Shown here: positions 10,013-20,895 of the stretch, piece after piece
Layout: every line of letters begins with the position of its first letter
Numbering within the stretch: the stretch's first letter is position 1
Assembly: GCF_021155765.1 (NCBI RefSeq)
Contig: NC_060106.1
Span: forward strand, 14,224,031 to 14,288,030
From: Diprion similis
Lineage: Eukaryota; Arthropoda; Insecta; Hymenoptera; Diprionidae
Reading direction: 5' to 3'
DNA length: 64,000 nucleotides
Position numbers and translations under genes: made by a program
Notes under the pieces: model-generated
Seen by the model: the letters and a program-made list of their open reading frames with translations, nothing else
What the model was told of the DNA's origin: nothing
The model's database searches: none

Positions 10013-11815
10013 ATGTGCAGCGTTAACGATACCGAATTCGAAACAGACGATGAACTGATGCAACCGGACGAAGTACCGCAAACGTAAGTAATTTGAGGCT
10101 TCGAGCGCCGAGCACGTGTCGTCTGGTCGCGAATGTGACAGTTGCAAAAAACATGAAGTAGTTGATCAAATTAACTGTAATGTTATCACGGATTATTACC
10201 AACAGCTCTTACATTGTGTTGCCAAAGCGAATAGCTCATGAGAAAAGCTTCTACGACTCAATTCCATTCTTGCTAACCTCTAACGTGCCATGTTGGTCAA
10301 ATATAGATTTTATCATTTATCAAAGGATCCATAGTTTTTCTATGATTGTTTCAGTGAAGGTGCTACATGCAAAAAATGCAACGAGAAGAATGCCGAAGTC
10401 GTACTTAGAGTTAAGGACACTTACTGCAGAATGTGCTTTCTCGCCGCATCGACGCACAAATTCAGGGCCACCGTCGGAAAATCTAAGCTAGTGAGACCGA
10501 ATGATTCGATACTCGTCGGACACTCGGGAAAGGCTGGATCTACAGTTCTTTTGCACTTGATCAAGGCAGGCATGAGTGAAGCTGTTCACAAAAGACTTAT
10601 GTATAAGACGACGGTACTCTATGTGGATGGTAATACGAAAATTAAATACAAATATAAGCAGACTTGATTCAGAGTGTGCATTCTGTTCATTATTCTTGTA
10701 TCGATGAATTCGAACACATAATTGTGAATGTTTGAATACTAGAAAATATTTTTACTACAGAAGGCGCAGTACTGGGTCAAACTGTAGACCAGCGAAGATC
10801 AACTATATCCGCGATTCGCAGGCAAGTTCATGGTCTTGGATTCACTGGATATGCAGTATCTCTGAGCGAGTCGTTGCACAGTTCTGAACCAAAGATTTAT
10901 TCCTTGGATCAAGAGGTGGAATATCTCGAAGAAGACTCCAAAGTCGTTGATTTGTTCAAAGCCGTATCGAGTTATACATCGAAAGAAGAATTACTCCATA
11001 AGTTACGTCAGAAGTTATTGATTTCTGTTGCACGCTCCCTCAGATGTTGTAAAGTTTTCACAGCCGATGGTGCTACAGACTTGGCAATAACAATACTTAG
11101 TAACATAGCTTTGGGGCGAGGTGCACAGCTTCCATTGGATGTTGGTTTCGTTGATTCTAGGGAGCAGGATATTAAAATATTGAGACCCATGCGAGACTTT
11201 ACCAGGAAAGAGCTGACCTATTATTTGAATTTTCACAAACTCGAGACTGTTCAAAATCCTGGATTAACGACCAAGAAAGACCCTTACACGAGTATACAAA
11301 AACTAACTGAAAAATTTGTTACAGAATTGAATACAGAATTTTCGGGGACCGTTTCTGCGATATTTAGAACAGGCGAAAAGCTAAGTATAGGGAACTTAGA
11401 AGCGAGTAATTTAATTGAGACATGTGCTCTGTGCAGGGCTCAGCTAGATACCGTATTTACGGATACTTCTTCTCTGCAGGCCACAGAGTTTTCGAGGTTG
11501 ATATCTGCAGAAGGGCCGAAAGGTAATATTGGTCAAGCTGTGTTTGAACTAAAAAATTTTCCGTGTGTCATCGACACAGCCGAGAATGTTCCTTCAAGTG
11601 ATCCGAAAAATTGTGACAACTGTAGCTGTAGCAAAGGCAAAGAAAAATCTGAATTATTTGTCAAAAATTTCGAGAAGTACCTGTGCTATGGGTGCAGATT
11701 AATTTTTAAAGATCTTGACAAGCAACACAGCATTCCAGAATTTTTACAAAGTTCAGTAAGGCAAAGGATATCTTTAGATGATATGAGAGAGGAGATAGCA
11801 GACTTTTTATTGTAA
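10013..11815 (+). CDS. Ctu2: cytoplasmic tRNA 2-thiolation protein 2 (CTU2/NCS2)
   Basis: CTU2 works with CTU1 and the URM1 sulfur carrier in the cytosol to thiolate the wobble uridine of Lys, Glu and Gln tRNAs (family knowledge). There are three exons: 10013-10083, 10355-10629 and 10761-11815. Introns of 271 and 131 nt have clean GT-AG borders (GTAAGT/TTTCAG and GTAATA/CTACAG). The product is 466 residues, within the family's usual range. Paired cysteines lie at 29/32 and 48/51, near 337/340, at 400/403/405 and at 424/427, which suggests metal sites. The ATP-pyrophosphatase-like segment reads GHSGKAGST (residues 79-87). It lacks the SGGxDS signature of the catalytic partner CTU1, as is known for CTU2. 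The start at 10013 is the first ATG after the promoter and opens the frame that splices correctly. Confidence 0.92.
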
Positions 11816-11853
11816 ATAAAATGATCTTCTTGAATAAGTTCATTGTAAATAAA
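11815..11853 (+). promoter_or_regulatory. Ctu2: CTU2 poly(A) signals
   Basis: AATAAA occurs at 11815-11820, sharing the last base of the TAA stop, and again at 11848-11853. The second is the likelier functional signal. Each is part of a TGTAAATA octamer (11811-11818 and 11844-11851), a Pumilio-type site. The implied 3' UTR is very short. Confidence 0.6.
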
Positions 11854-11869
11854 CTATATTCATACCAAA

Positions 11870-12380
11870 TCCTTATTTGCTTGTGACGATAATTAGTAAT
11901 CACAATAATTTCAAGCATTAGCGTTACTAATAGGCTGATTGACAGTAAAGAATATTTCTTTCCTCATAATTTAATCTACAGCAGATTATTTATTTTCACA
12001 ATTTTATACAGCTGGTGCAGTGGGTTACTTAAATGATAACATCATTAACATTCTTCAGTTTCTTCACAATCTGCGTTGAATCAAATGTTGCATGAAAATG
12101 TTAACGCCTTTCTTCAAATTGTGCTGAATTCAAATCCTGTAAATGTAAATCAGACATAGGCGTAGCATAAAAAACAGAAAATGTCATCTATGTACGATCA
12201 AGATTTTTTTATACCATGATGTAATACCATGCTGAAATGTTTAGTTTTTCTATTGCGTTCGTAGAGTCTATTCTTAGGCGGTAACTGAGAGTGAAATAAG
12301 GAAAAAAACTCCGAAACATGCAGGTTCTAGTCTTTCGTTCATTTCTTTCTTCTATTTAGTGTCTGCTGTTATATTATTTT
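11870..12380. other. intergenic spacer CTU2-NDUFS5
   Basis: AT-rich, with no open frame or RNA gene that I recognise. The NDUFS5 promoter should lie at its right end, but I see no clear TCAGT initiator or TATA box. Confidence 0.6.
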
Positions 12381-12389
12381 GAATTCCGC

Positions 12390-13075
12390 AAGCTTCCGGT
12401 GCCAACCGGTGAGTAGAGCTACTGTCTCTACAGCACGTCTGTAGTGACGTTTACTATATTCGGAGCAACCTACAAAGTCAACGGTGAGTTGTTACAATGA
12501 TTTTATACAAGCTAATAAAATATCGCCGAACAATAAGATGGATTTGTTACTATAATAGGATGCATTTATTAAACTTTATTATCACAATTCGTTTTGTGCG
12601 TCGGGGTTATATAAGCTGTTGCGTAAGCTCAAATCAGTTATTGAGGTTATGTTTTCTTCGCAAAATTCATCACGATTATTCGATTTCATATTATTATACG
12701 TCTTATGGACATTGTTCGTTTATCGTATTATCAAATAGAACATCTATTTTTACTTCAACAATTTCTAAAGAATAAGCAAAATATATTCTCGTTATTGTTC
12801 AAATTAAATCCAACGATTTCCTGATTTATTTTTGTACAGTAGTCAAATACTGATTAAACTTGAAAAAGCAGGTGTGATAGCTATTCAGTTATTTTTCCGA
12901 AAGATGTTCGGTTACCTAAGCTGTACACTTATACGTAACTCATGTACAGATTGTTGATATATCAACGAAGTGCTGAACGGACAATTAGAAAAGAGAGCCG
13001 AAGATTTCCTGAAGAAGTGCATAAGTTGAATGAATACTACTTGAAATGCAATTTATCGAACGTCATATGTTTCAG
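12390..13075 (+). other. NDUFS5: NDUFS5 5' UTR exon and intron
   Basis: A likely non-coding first exon (start uncertain, about 12390-12450) ends at 12483 before GTGAGT. The intron runs 12484-13075 and ends ATATGTTTCAG, ten bases before the NDUFS5 ATG. The interior is AT-rich; frames inside it are intronic. Confidence 0.6.
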
Positions 13076-13085
13076 AGTTTCAATC

Positions 13086-13388
13086 ATGGATTTTACTCCG
13101 ATATTCCGTACACCAGTCACGGACTTGACAGGGTGTATACTTAATGCTCAGCAATCGAAGAGATGTAGAGGTTACGAGATGCATTTTTATGAATGTATGG
13201 AAGCTTATGGAATACCAAAGGGCTACAAAAAGTGTTCCGACATGTTCGAAGATTACCACGAATGTTTGAATCTTGGTAAGCAAAAGCAACGTGTCACAGC
13301 CATGAAAGCAGAGCAGGCTCGTCAATACAGGGAAGGAACTCTTCCAAAACCGTATGCTGCTGACCCCCCTAAAATCGACAGCTACTGA
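13086..13388 (+). CDS. NDUFS5: NADH dehydrogenase (ubiquinone) iron-sulfur protein 5 (15 kDa subunit)
   Basis: A 100-residue accessory subunit of mitochondrial complex I, located on the intermembrane-space side and imported through the MIA40 disulfide relay (family knowledge). A twin CX9C motif is visible: Cys27-x9-Cys37 and Cys50-x9-Cys60, forming the coiled-coil helix-coiled coil helix fold. It is followed by a basic helix and a proline-rich tail ending near PPKIDSY. Despite the name there is no iron-sulfur ligand set. The ATG at 13086 was chosen because it follows the splice acceptor (13074-13075) and gives the family's normal length. The open frame extends upstream to 12942, but that part lies in the intron. 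No cleavable presequence is seen, as expected for this import route. Confidence 0.88.
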   Translation: MDFTPIFRTPVTDLTGCILNAQQSKRCRGYEMHFYECMEAYGIPKGYKKCSDMFEDYHECLNLGKQKQRVTAMKAEQARQYREGTLPKPYAADPPKIDSY

Positions 13389-15305
13389 AATCTAAGTATC
13401 AACATTAATAATGCTTAATCTGTAGTACTTGGCTTATCTGGAATATATATAAAAACAACATAGAATGAAAGCTCTACACCGTGTCATTGGTTTCTTTGAT
13501 AACAAAATTTACTCTCACCTAAGTGAAGTCTGTTCTCACTCTTCCACTTTGGTTACAACGTCAAAATATGTATATCAAAGTGTGAAATAATATTTACTAC
13601 GAACGATACTTCTCAAACACCATTTCAAATGAATATTAATGTTATAAATATGAAAAATTGAAATACATTTTCAAATATTCGTAATGAAAACAATAAATGT
13701 TTCATTCTTCTCTATATAACACCACACATTGGTCCTTTTCGGGATATTTCGGAAGACGAAAGCTTGCCGGTTGGTTAATCACTGAAGGTCGAAGTATTTA
13801 CAAAGTCAGAATGAATACATTACGATACTTGATTACCGGCGTAGTATTCGGTAAGACGTCACGGCGGTAATCCGAAACCAATTAAGTTTTCAAATCAAGA
13901 GCTGTGGTGAATAATATAAAAAAAAAAAAACACCGCACGAGTCTCATAACAGACAGTGAAGTTAACGTTTTAGTTTCAATTGCTAACAATCGGGATAAAA
14001 TGAAACGAAATCATTTCATAGATGTCGGTAAGACGCCGCCGCGGGTATCTGATTTATTTTTTGTTCGTCCTGATCGTCTTGTTTGTCATCATTTGTAAAT
14101 TTTGGATTTGACGCGATATATCTTTATCGATATTATGCCTATACTATTTTTATAAACGAATGCGTGTGTAATACATACACATTCTTTGTCCTCTGGCTAC
14201 CTCTGACCGAAGGTCTTTCATTGAAGAACTAAAACCTGAGAACCGAAATTGCCAAATAACTCAAGTTCTTCGTCATGCCTGTGTCGTGGACGAGGATTTA
14301 TCGTTATATGTGGGTATATATATGCTCGTTTTTATTGACAAAAATCGTCCCCGTCAATAGGCGAATAATAATATTTGTGTACCTGTAAGTTGAGTGGCGA
14401 AATAATTTCTGACAATGAAAATAAATATAAACAAACCAAAGTTCGAGTTGACGAAGAATTGTACTGTGAATTGTTTTGATCTCTAAGGTTGTCGAAACGT
14501 GAGTCATTTTGATACGAAACATATTTTGTTACTACAAAGTGTTTCAAGTTACGCTGACACACTCTCTCATTTCGGGTCGCGACGAGATGGTGCCTATGCA
14601 CAACATCAAGGAAACTGCATCTTATTACTAAATACCTACTGGGAAAAAACATGGTGTGTACAGTTTACATAGGATGCAAAGACATAATATAAAAGTATAA
14701 TATCCCACTTGTTGACGCGGAACGTTCATGTGTGTACTCATTTTAGCATTATGCAAACGTCCGTCAAGTCGAGTACATTCTGAGAATATACGAGACATCT
14801 TTTGAAAGAATGTGGGATAATTCAGCTCGTCCAGTGTCTTTATATGTGCGCATTAATTCATTTGAGTATGTACGTAGTACGTCTCCGGTGTCTGAAATTG
14901 GACACGTCACGCAGGTATAACTACAATCTTTGATATCTTCGTGTCTTACTCTCTATTCCTCTCTCGTTTTTCGGTTAAAGACGGGTTTGAATTTCGACGA
15001 TGTCGGAGAAAATTATACCCTTTCGTTAATAGCAGTCGGCGAACGAAACGTCGAATTTTAATTCTCTACGATTTCACGCTACTTTGAACTTTACGTACCG
15101 ATGATAATTGTAGACTTGTTTATTATAAAAAAGGAGATAAAGATAAGAATAAAGTAAAACAGAAGTAGTGAAATAAAATAAAAGACAACGTGGATAAAAA
15201 TGAGAACAATCCAGTGAATGTGAATATCTCTGTGCAATAGCTGCTGGTTATTTCCTCTGAAAAACCGAATGAATGAAACTCGCTCGTCATTGACGTATAT
15301 ATCTG
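13389..15305. other. intergenic region downstream of NDUFS5
   Basis: No gene is recognised. A short ATG-to-donor stretch at 13811-13850 is discussed in the findings. The rest is AT-rich non-coding sequence with scattered short frames that show no coding character. Confidence 0.5.
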
Positions 15306-15974
15306 CAAATATCGAAGTCCACGTATTCCAACCGTGAAAACGGACTTAACAGCCCCATTCTATACACAATTCTGAACAAAAAACACCTGAATACATTTTA
15401 ATTTGACGCAGAAATAAAGAAATTACGTGGTTTTTACGAAATCGTAGTGGTAAATTCGTAAAACTCATTTCATTTCTGTACTTCTGCGTCAAATGAAAAT
15501 GTTTTGGAATGTTTTTGTACATAAATGCGTATAGAATAGGGCTGTTAAGCCCTTTTCGCCCTGGAGATACGAGGACTTTGATATTTGGAGGGTACTTTCA
15601 GTAACGTCGAAATACGGGGATGCCCTGGTCGATTTTAACGTTGTCGTACATATCTTCAGATATCAAGGTTCACGTGTTTTAAACGCAAAAGGAGCTCAAC
15701 AGCCCCATTCTATACACAATTCTGAACAAAAAGACTCCAATACATTTTTACTTGGTGCGGAAATAGAGAAATGGTACGAATTTACTATTGCAATTTCGTA
15801 TTTTTTGTGCCATTTTTTTATCGTTGCATCAAATGAAAATTCCTTACAGTCTTTTTGTTCAGAATTCTGTATAGATGCGGACTGTTAAGCCCTTTTTGCG
15901 TTTAAAACACGCGGACTTCGATAAGTATCTGGAGATCTGTACGTGAACGTCGAAATCGACCAGGGCACCCCCTT
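15306..15974. mobile_element. tandem pair of related fold-back elements
   Basis: Copy A (about 15306-15587) is an inverted repeat with arms of ~118 bp. CAAATATCGAAGTCC at its left end pairs with GGACTTTGATATTTG at its right end, and both arms carry GACGCAGAA near the centre. Copy B (about 15617-15974) has the same inverted structure, with longer arms that reach GGGGATGCCCTGGTCGATTT on the left and AATCGACCAGGGCACCCCC on the right, followed by TTAA. The arms of A and B are also similar to each other (shared AGCCCCATTCTATACACAAT and TTCTGAACAAAAA). There is no coding capacity. They are non-autonomous MITE-like elements. Confidence 0.75.
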
Positions 15975-16095
15975 AAACGAGAGAATAGGATGAAAATGTA
16001 AAGCCCTCGGGTAGTTGGAGGGTCTGCCGTCAGGTGGCGATAGTCTGGCCTTTGGATTGGCGCGGCGTCGACGCGCAGCGAGAGAAGCGCACCTG

Positions 16096-16249
16096 TCAGT
16101 CACCATCGCCGACTGTCAATCTGACTGACGCTGAGGACAAACGTGAGGTCTGAAACCGAGTGTTTATGTGTCGTAATAACAGTAATTCGTTTAAAAGCAG
16201 TGAAAACCGTATCGTCCGATCGGCGGTGTGTCCGAAGAGGGCATTGCCG
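16096..16249 (+). promoter_or_regulatory. candidate promoter and non-coding first exon
   Basis: TCAGTC at 16096-16101 fits an arthropod initiator. It is followed by CpG-rich sequence ending in CCG before the strong donor GTAAGTAC (GT at 16250-16251). No DPE is seen at the required spacing. It could be a 5' UTR exon of a + strand gene; the partner acceptor is unknown. Confidence 0.35.
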
Positions 16250-16322
16250 GTAAGTACGCTGCCTGCGTTACGGTTGACGAGTGTAATAAACGAATCCGCA
16301 CCGCAGGCATGGCCGAACGCGT

Positions 16323-16581
16323 GTGTTTGACAGGAATTTGAAAGGTCCAAAGCAGCCCGGACTTTGGCTGATATATCGCCTAGTGCCAATCGCGTTCGAG
16401 AAATCGTACGATTGCTGTGACCCACGGTCTTACGCTCACCAATTTTCGAACCCTTTTAACCCGGGCTTATTCTCTGACAGCTATTCAACCGTCGTAAACA
16501 ACAACGTCGCTCCCGATACCTTCGGCCTGGCGCGTACAACCTGTGTATACGTAGCCGTACCGGCTATGGACCACGATATAG
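16323..16581 (+). other. open frame ending at a splice donor
   Basis: An 86-codon frame runs into GTGAGTG (GT at 16582-16583), with a late ATG at 16566 giving M-D-H-D-I plus a phase-1 overhang. The protein is not recognised. It may be a first coding exon or a non-coding leader. CpG-rich surroundings and the neighbouring donor at 16250 make a transcription start region plausible. Confidence 0.25.
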
Positions 16582-16599
16582 GTGAGTGAAAAATTCAAT

Positions 16600-19500
16600 T
16601 TATTCATTATAAACGTATAAGCTTTCTCTACGTTCGTCGACCGATTCGAGTCCTCGCCTATCTTGGCGTCGTAACACGACGCTATTCCGTCTTGGCACGT
16701 GGTGTCGTGTAGCGCGGGCTCTTGGCACGCCGCACGGGGTCCACACAGCCCTGCCCACGGACTCCTTTTTTCGCCAACTGTCATTCTCACAGTTCGAATC
16801 TGACAGCAGATAAGCGGTAGAAGCAGCTTTCATTGTTCTTTATTATTTACTTTAGCAACGTTCGTTGCATGTTTACAAATGCCTAACTATATACTGATGC
16901 TAGATTCATTTAAATTGTCTCTGGGTGTTTTATTAACCCCCGCCCGTCCGCCCGCCCTTCTTTTTCTTTCGATCGTTTTTATTTTTTTTTTTTTTTATTT
17001 TACTATACAAGTTTGTCCTGATCCTGTACTGGAATTTCTGTGTACCGTAATTCGCTGATCGGAGCTGCCGGACGTTTCAAATGTATGGAAATATCGCGCA
17101 GTCGATACGTTATACCTATGGTTCTCGGCACGCGGTTACAAAACGTCGAACAACTGCGCGTCGAGCGTCCGAACTGATCCCGCCTAGCTAGCCGCTTTTT
17201 CCCCTCTTTCTTTTTTGCTTTCGGTTTTTTCTACGTTTCTCTCGAATGCGAACGCGCCGCCGCACCTTTGTTACAAGACTCGTGCGTCGTATGTATGCAC
17301 ATCGTATCGTGCGTTTATATCGATATATATATTACGTAAAGTCCGTCTGTAGGGTACGCGTATGCAGCAGGATCTTTCAGAGGTGGAAAGAGAGGCTCTG
17401 CGGCCATTTTGAATTTTTGCAAATGTAGGACGGCGTCATCGTCGTCGTCGTCGTCGTCGTCTATCTGCCGTCTGACTACCTCTGCCCGTGAACTATGCGC
17501 TGAGCTCGGTCCCGCTTTCAGAATTACAATAACCTGGAGGTTGAGCGCGGTTCTGTAGACATGAGTCGACGATACTTATGTGACGATAAAAATTGCGAGA
17601 TTGTTGCGTTCTCACGTATATCGCATCGCGTCCAGGTTTTGTATGCTGGTATATAGTCGAATCCTGGAATGTCGGCATTCGCGTGGCGAAGCTGAGATGA
17701 CGAGAAGCGGCGAAAAGTCGCATCTCTCTTATATCCAGATAGTCGGCGTTTCCGCCGGAAGCGAACATTACACCTGCAGTTGAAACACGCGCTTGAGTAG
17801 CTCTTTATTCGTTTTCGTCTTTTCACACACGACGGTCACTCTTGACGTTAGTCGTCGTATTTTGCTTACAATGGTTAAAGGAAATATGAGGCGTTCACAA
17901 TATTTGCACGTATTTCTAGTTTCTGCGAATTACAATTACATATTGCTGTCGCGCTGTGTCGCGCTTCGTCGTGCGGCTTATATTGTGTTTGATCGTATAA
18001 ACAATTGCAACAGTCAGGAAAGCAGCGGTTCTTCTGGTTTAAGAATTCTCCGCAGAGACTTGCGATCTAGGGACAAGAGTCATTGCGCGAGGATTTACAT
18101 TCAAAACCTAAAAACTATATCGTAAAAATTAAATTTACTTGCAAAAACAGGAAACCGAAAAGTCGAAAAATTATCCAAATTATTGGCAGATTACTATGTA
18201 TTATATTGTTTGCAAGGCACGTATCCAAGATTTGGATTCGCAACTATTGATTGACGCTTCGGGTAGCGCCTCCCAACTATCTATCATTAAGCGGATTAAT
18301 TAATACCCATAACAGTACAAATGACGCCTAATAACGATATTAGCTCATTCAACGTTCACTTTTAAATACTAGAAACGTCTTACTTTCACTCTTTTAACGC
18401 AGAATCAATTTGTCGCTCCTTTGACGGCGCTGCCTTTGCTCGTGGAAGCCGAGAAAATGTGCTATTTATGACGGTGCATACGCCTTGAATCGTTATATCA
18501 CTCTGCAGCGTCTCAGAGCCATGGCGTTTTGATTATGACATGGGTTTGATTATCTGTTGCACAACTTGAGCACATCCTCACTTCTTACATAGAATAGATG
18601 GACGAGATCATTAGGCCGAGGCATTTCGTATGTACCTCGTTGTCAGTTCCACCTGCATTTAAAAAATTATTGCAATTTTCCGTATTTTTTTTTCCACTTC
18701 ATCGACTCGTACCTACGGTTGAGTTTGACAAGGCCGAATCTTATCTTACCTAAAGATTCGATCGTGTAGCGATATTATCGTAATTAGTTCGTGCCATTTA
18801 ATTCCGCGAGAATTTAATTATATCGATTAACGATGTCGAGCAAAATCGTGTATTATCCTGTCGTTGACGCGATTAAGTGAATGCTTCTCATATGTACACG
18901 TGACAAGTAACTACTCCTTACGTTAATGTAGGTTGAGTAAAATGTACCACGTGTATAAATATGAGTGGCGCCATTTTTTATTTCAATCTAATATTGCAAT
19001 TAGTAATTATAATTGATTGCCCATTTGCTGTGTTCACTGAAGGCGATTTTTCGCTACTGCAATATATATGTATACACATATATGAACAGATTATATAAAT
19101 ATACACCTAGTTGCGTAAAAGTATAATAAAACAAATGTGTAATACAAACGTATACGTATGTTTCCTAATCGTTTAGTGCAATTTTTTTTCTCTCTTTTTT
19201 TCATAAATTTGAACTATCGACACTCGTAGGATCAAAGTGTGATCTTGTTGCAAAACAGCCTTAGAGATAAATGAATTTAGTGTTATCTCCCCGTAATGTA
19301 CATAAAAAAAACACAAGAAATACCATTTTTTCATAATAATTAAAACGTTGTTTGCGAGCTTTGAAACTAGTGGATTCTTTGTTGGCCATTGTCGAGGTAT
19401 TAGTTTTGTAGCTAAGAATTTGAAGAAAAGAATCGTATGAGAGTTTCGTAGATCTGTCGTAACGTCCTCGTCTTCCAAACTGCATTTATACCTAATCGTG

Positions 19501-20580
19501 CGATAGAGAATTCCGTGTTGATAAGTTTTTGTCCCATGTGTATACTTGTAATTGACTGAACTCTTCGAAATGATGTATCAGGATTCGAACGCATAGCACG
19601 ACGCGATAATTTTAAGCTGGTAAGAACGATGAGTTTTCACCCACGATTGAACGACCGGTTTATCACCGGAAAAGCACCCGTCGTATTTAGTTCAGAGGGT
19701 CAAAATCTATCAGTGATGAAAAAAGCTCGCCCCGGCGACCCCGACGTCGATTAGAGAGAGTTCTCTCTATTGCGGCGTTTGGACGCCTGTCAAGTATTTG
19801 ATGCGTTTATTTGCAAATTGCTATCAGTCTGCAGCTTCGTCTTGCTCGAGCTTTAATTTTTTCTCTCTCTTTTTCCGTCAGTCAGTTCATAGGATCTGCA
19901 CTTTACTTCGTGGTAATAGCTAATCTGTGATGCAAGTACTTTTATGTATGATTTTATTATTCCGATAAGGCCAACGCTCGCATTTAATCATGTATTATAT
20001 TATACACCGTAACGTAAATAGACCAATGCGAGTTTTAAAACGATATCGCATGTATCAGTTATAGCCGTCAGCTGATTCTTGACAGCTCGTTATTAATCCA
20101 AAACCCGTGCCGCGCCGCTGAGCCAATTCATTCATACATCGTTATAATATCATACCCATACTACATACGGTTTTGTTATGAAAAAGGGTATCGAATTTTT
20201 GTCCCAAATAAATTTCAATCATTAATCTCGCTGTGCGTTAGGTACACACACACAATTGTGCATTCTCGTTAATTGTCGCGAAATATCATTCCTTTCTCTC
20301 CTATCCGCGTTTGTGTTTGTTTCATCTTCTTCATCCTTTGCAAAATGAATAATGATTCATCGAAACGAAACGACATAAATTAGGGCTGATCCTTTCGATT
20401 TAATGACTTTTTCCTCGTAAAAAGACAGTAAAAATCGAAATCTAGCTTTGAACCTTCTTAACGATGCACATCGGCTGAGATACTGCAGCACCGGTCTAGG
20501 GATCCTCTCACACGAGAGCCGCGAAGCCTAGCTGCCCGGATAGGCTAGCTCGTGCAAGTAAGGCAGACGATGCAGTCACG
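16600..20580. other. no gene seen
   Basis: Non-coding character throughout. There are short unrelated frames, a (GTC)n run near 17434 and poly-T near 16981, but nothing that can be supported as a gene. Confidence 0.5.
17434..17461 (+). repeat. (GTC)n microsatellite
   Basis: About eight tandem GTC units. Confidence 0.9.
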
Positions 20581-20635
20581 CCGGACCGATGGCGTGAAAT
20601 AGTGAGAACAGGTGCATGCCGCAACCCTTTCGCCT

Positions 20636-20895
20636 TTCCCTGCCGCCTCCTCCTCATCCCCATCCTCCTCCTCCTTCTCCTCCTCCTCCAGCACCAACAG
20701 CATACAGCAGCAGCAGCAGCGACGATGGCATTCTGTATTCTATTCTGGCCAGCAGCAGCGGATGACCGCCAGCGTATACCGGCGCTACATTATCGTTTGT
20801 TTGTATTTTAGTCGACTCCTCACTTTCTCGCTTTCAAACCCCTCCGCATCCTCCTCTTCTCCTCTCCTCCTCTTCTCCTTTGCTCAGCTTCGCGA
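20636..20895 (+). repeat. low-complexity CTC/CAG-rich region
   Basis: A CCT/CTC-rich block, a short CAG run and a second CTC-rich block. Frames here give Ser- or Leu-runs and are composition artefacts. Confidence 0.8.

Noticed and set aside
12942..13085. In-frame upstream extension of NDUFS5
   Set aside because: It crosses a good splice acceptor at 13074-13075 and would give an N-terminus the family does not have.
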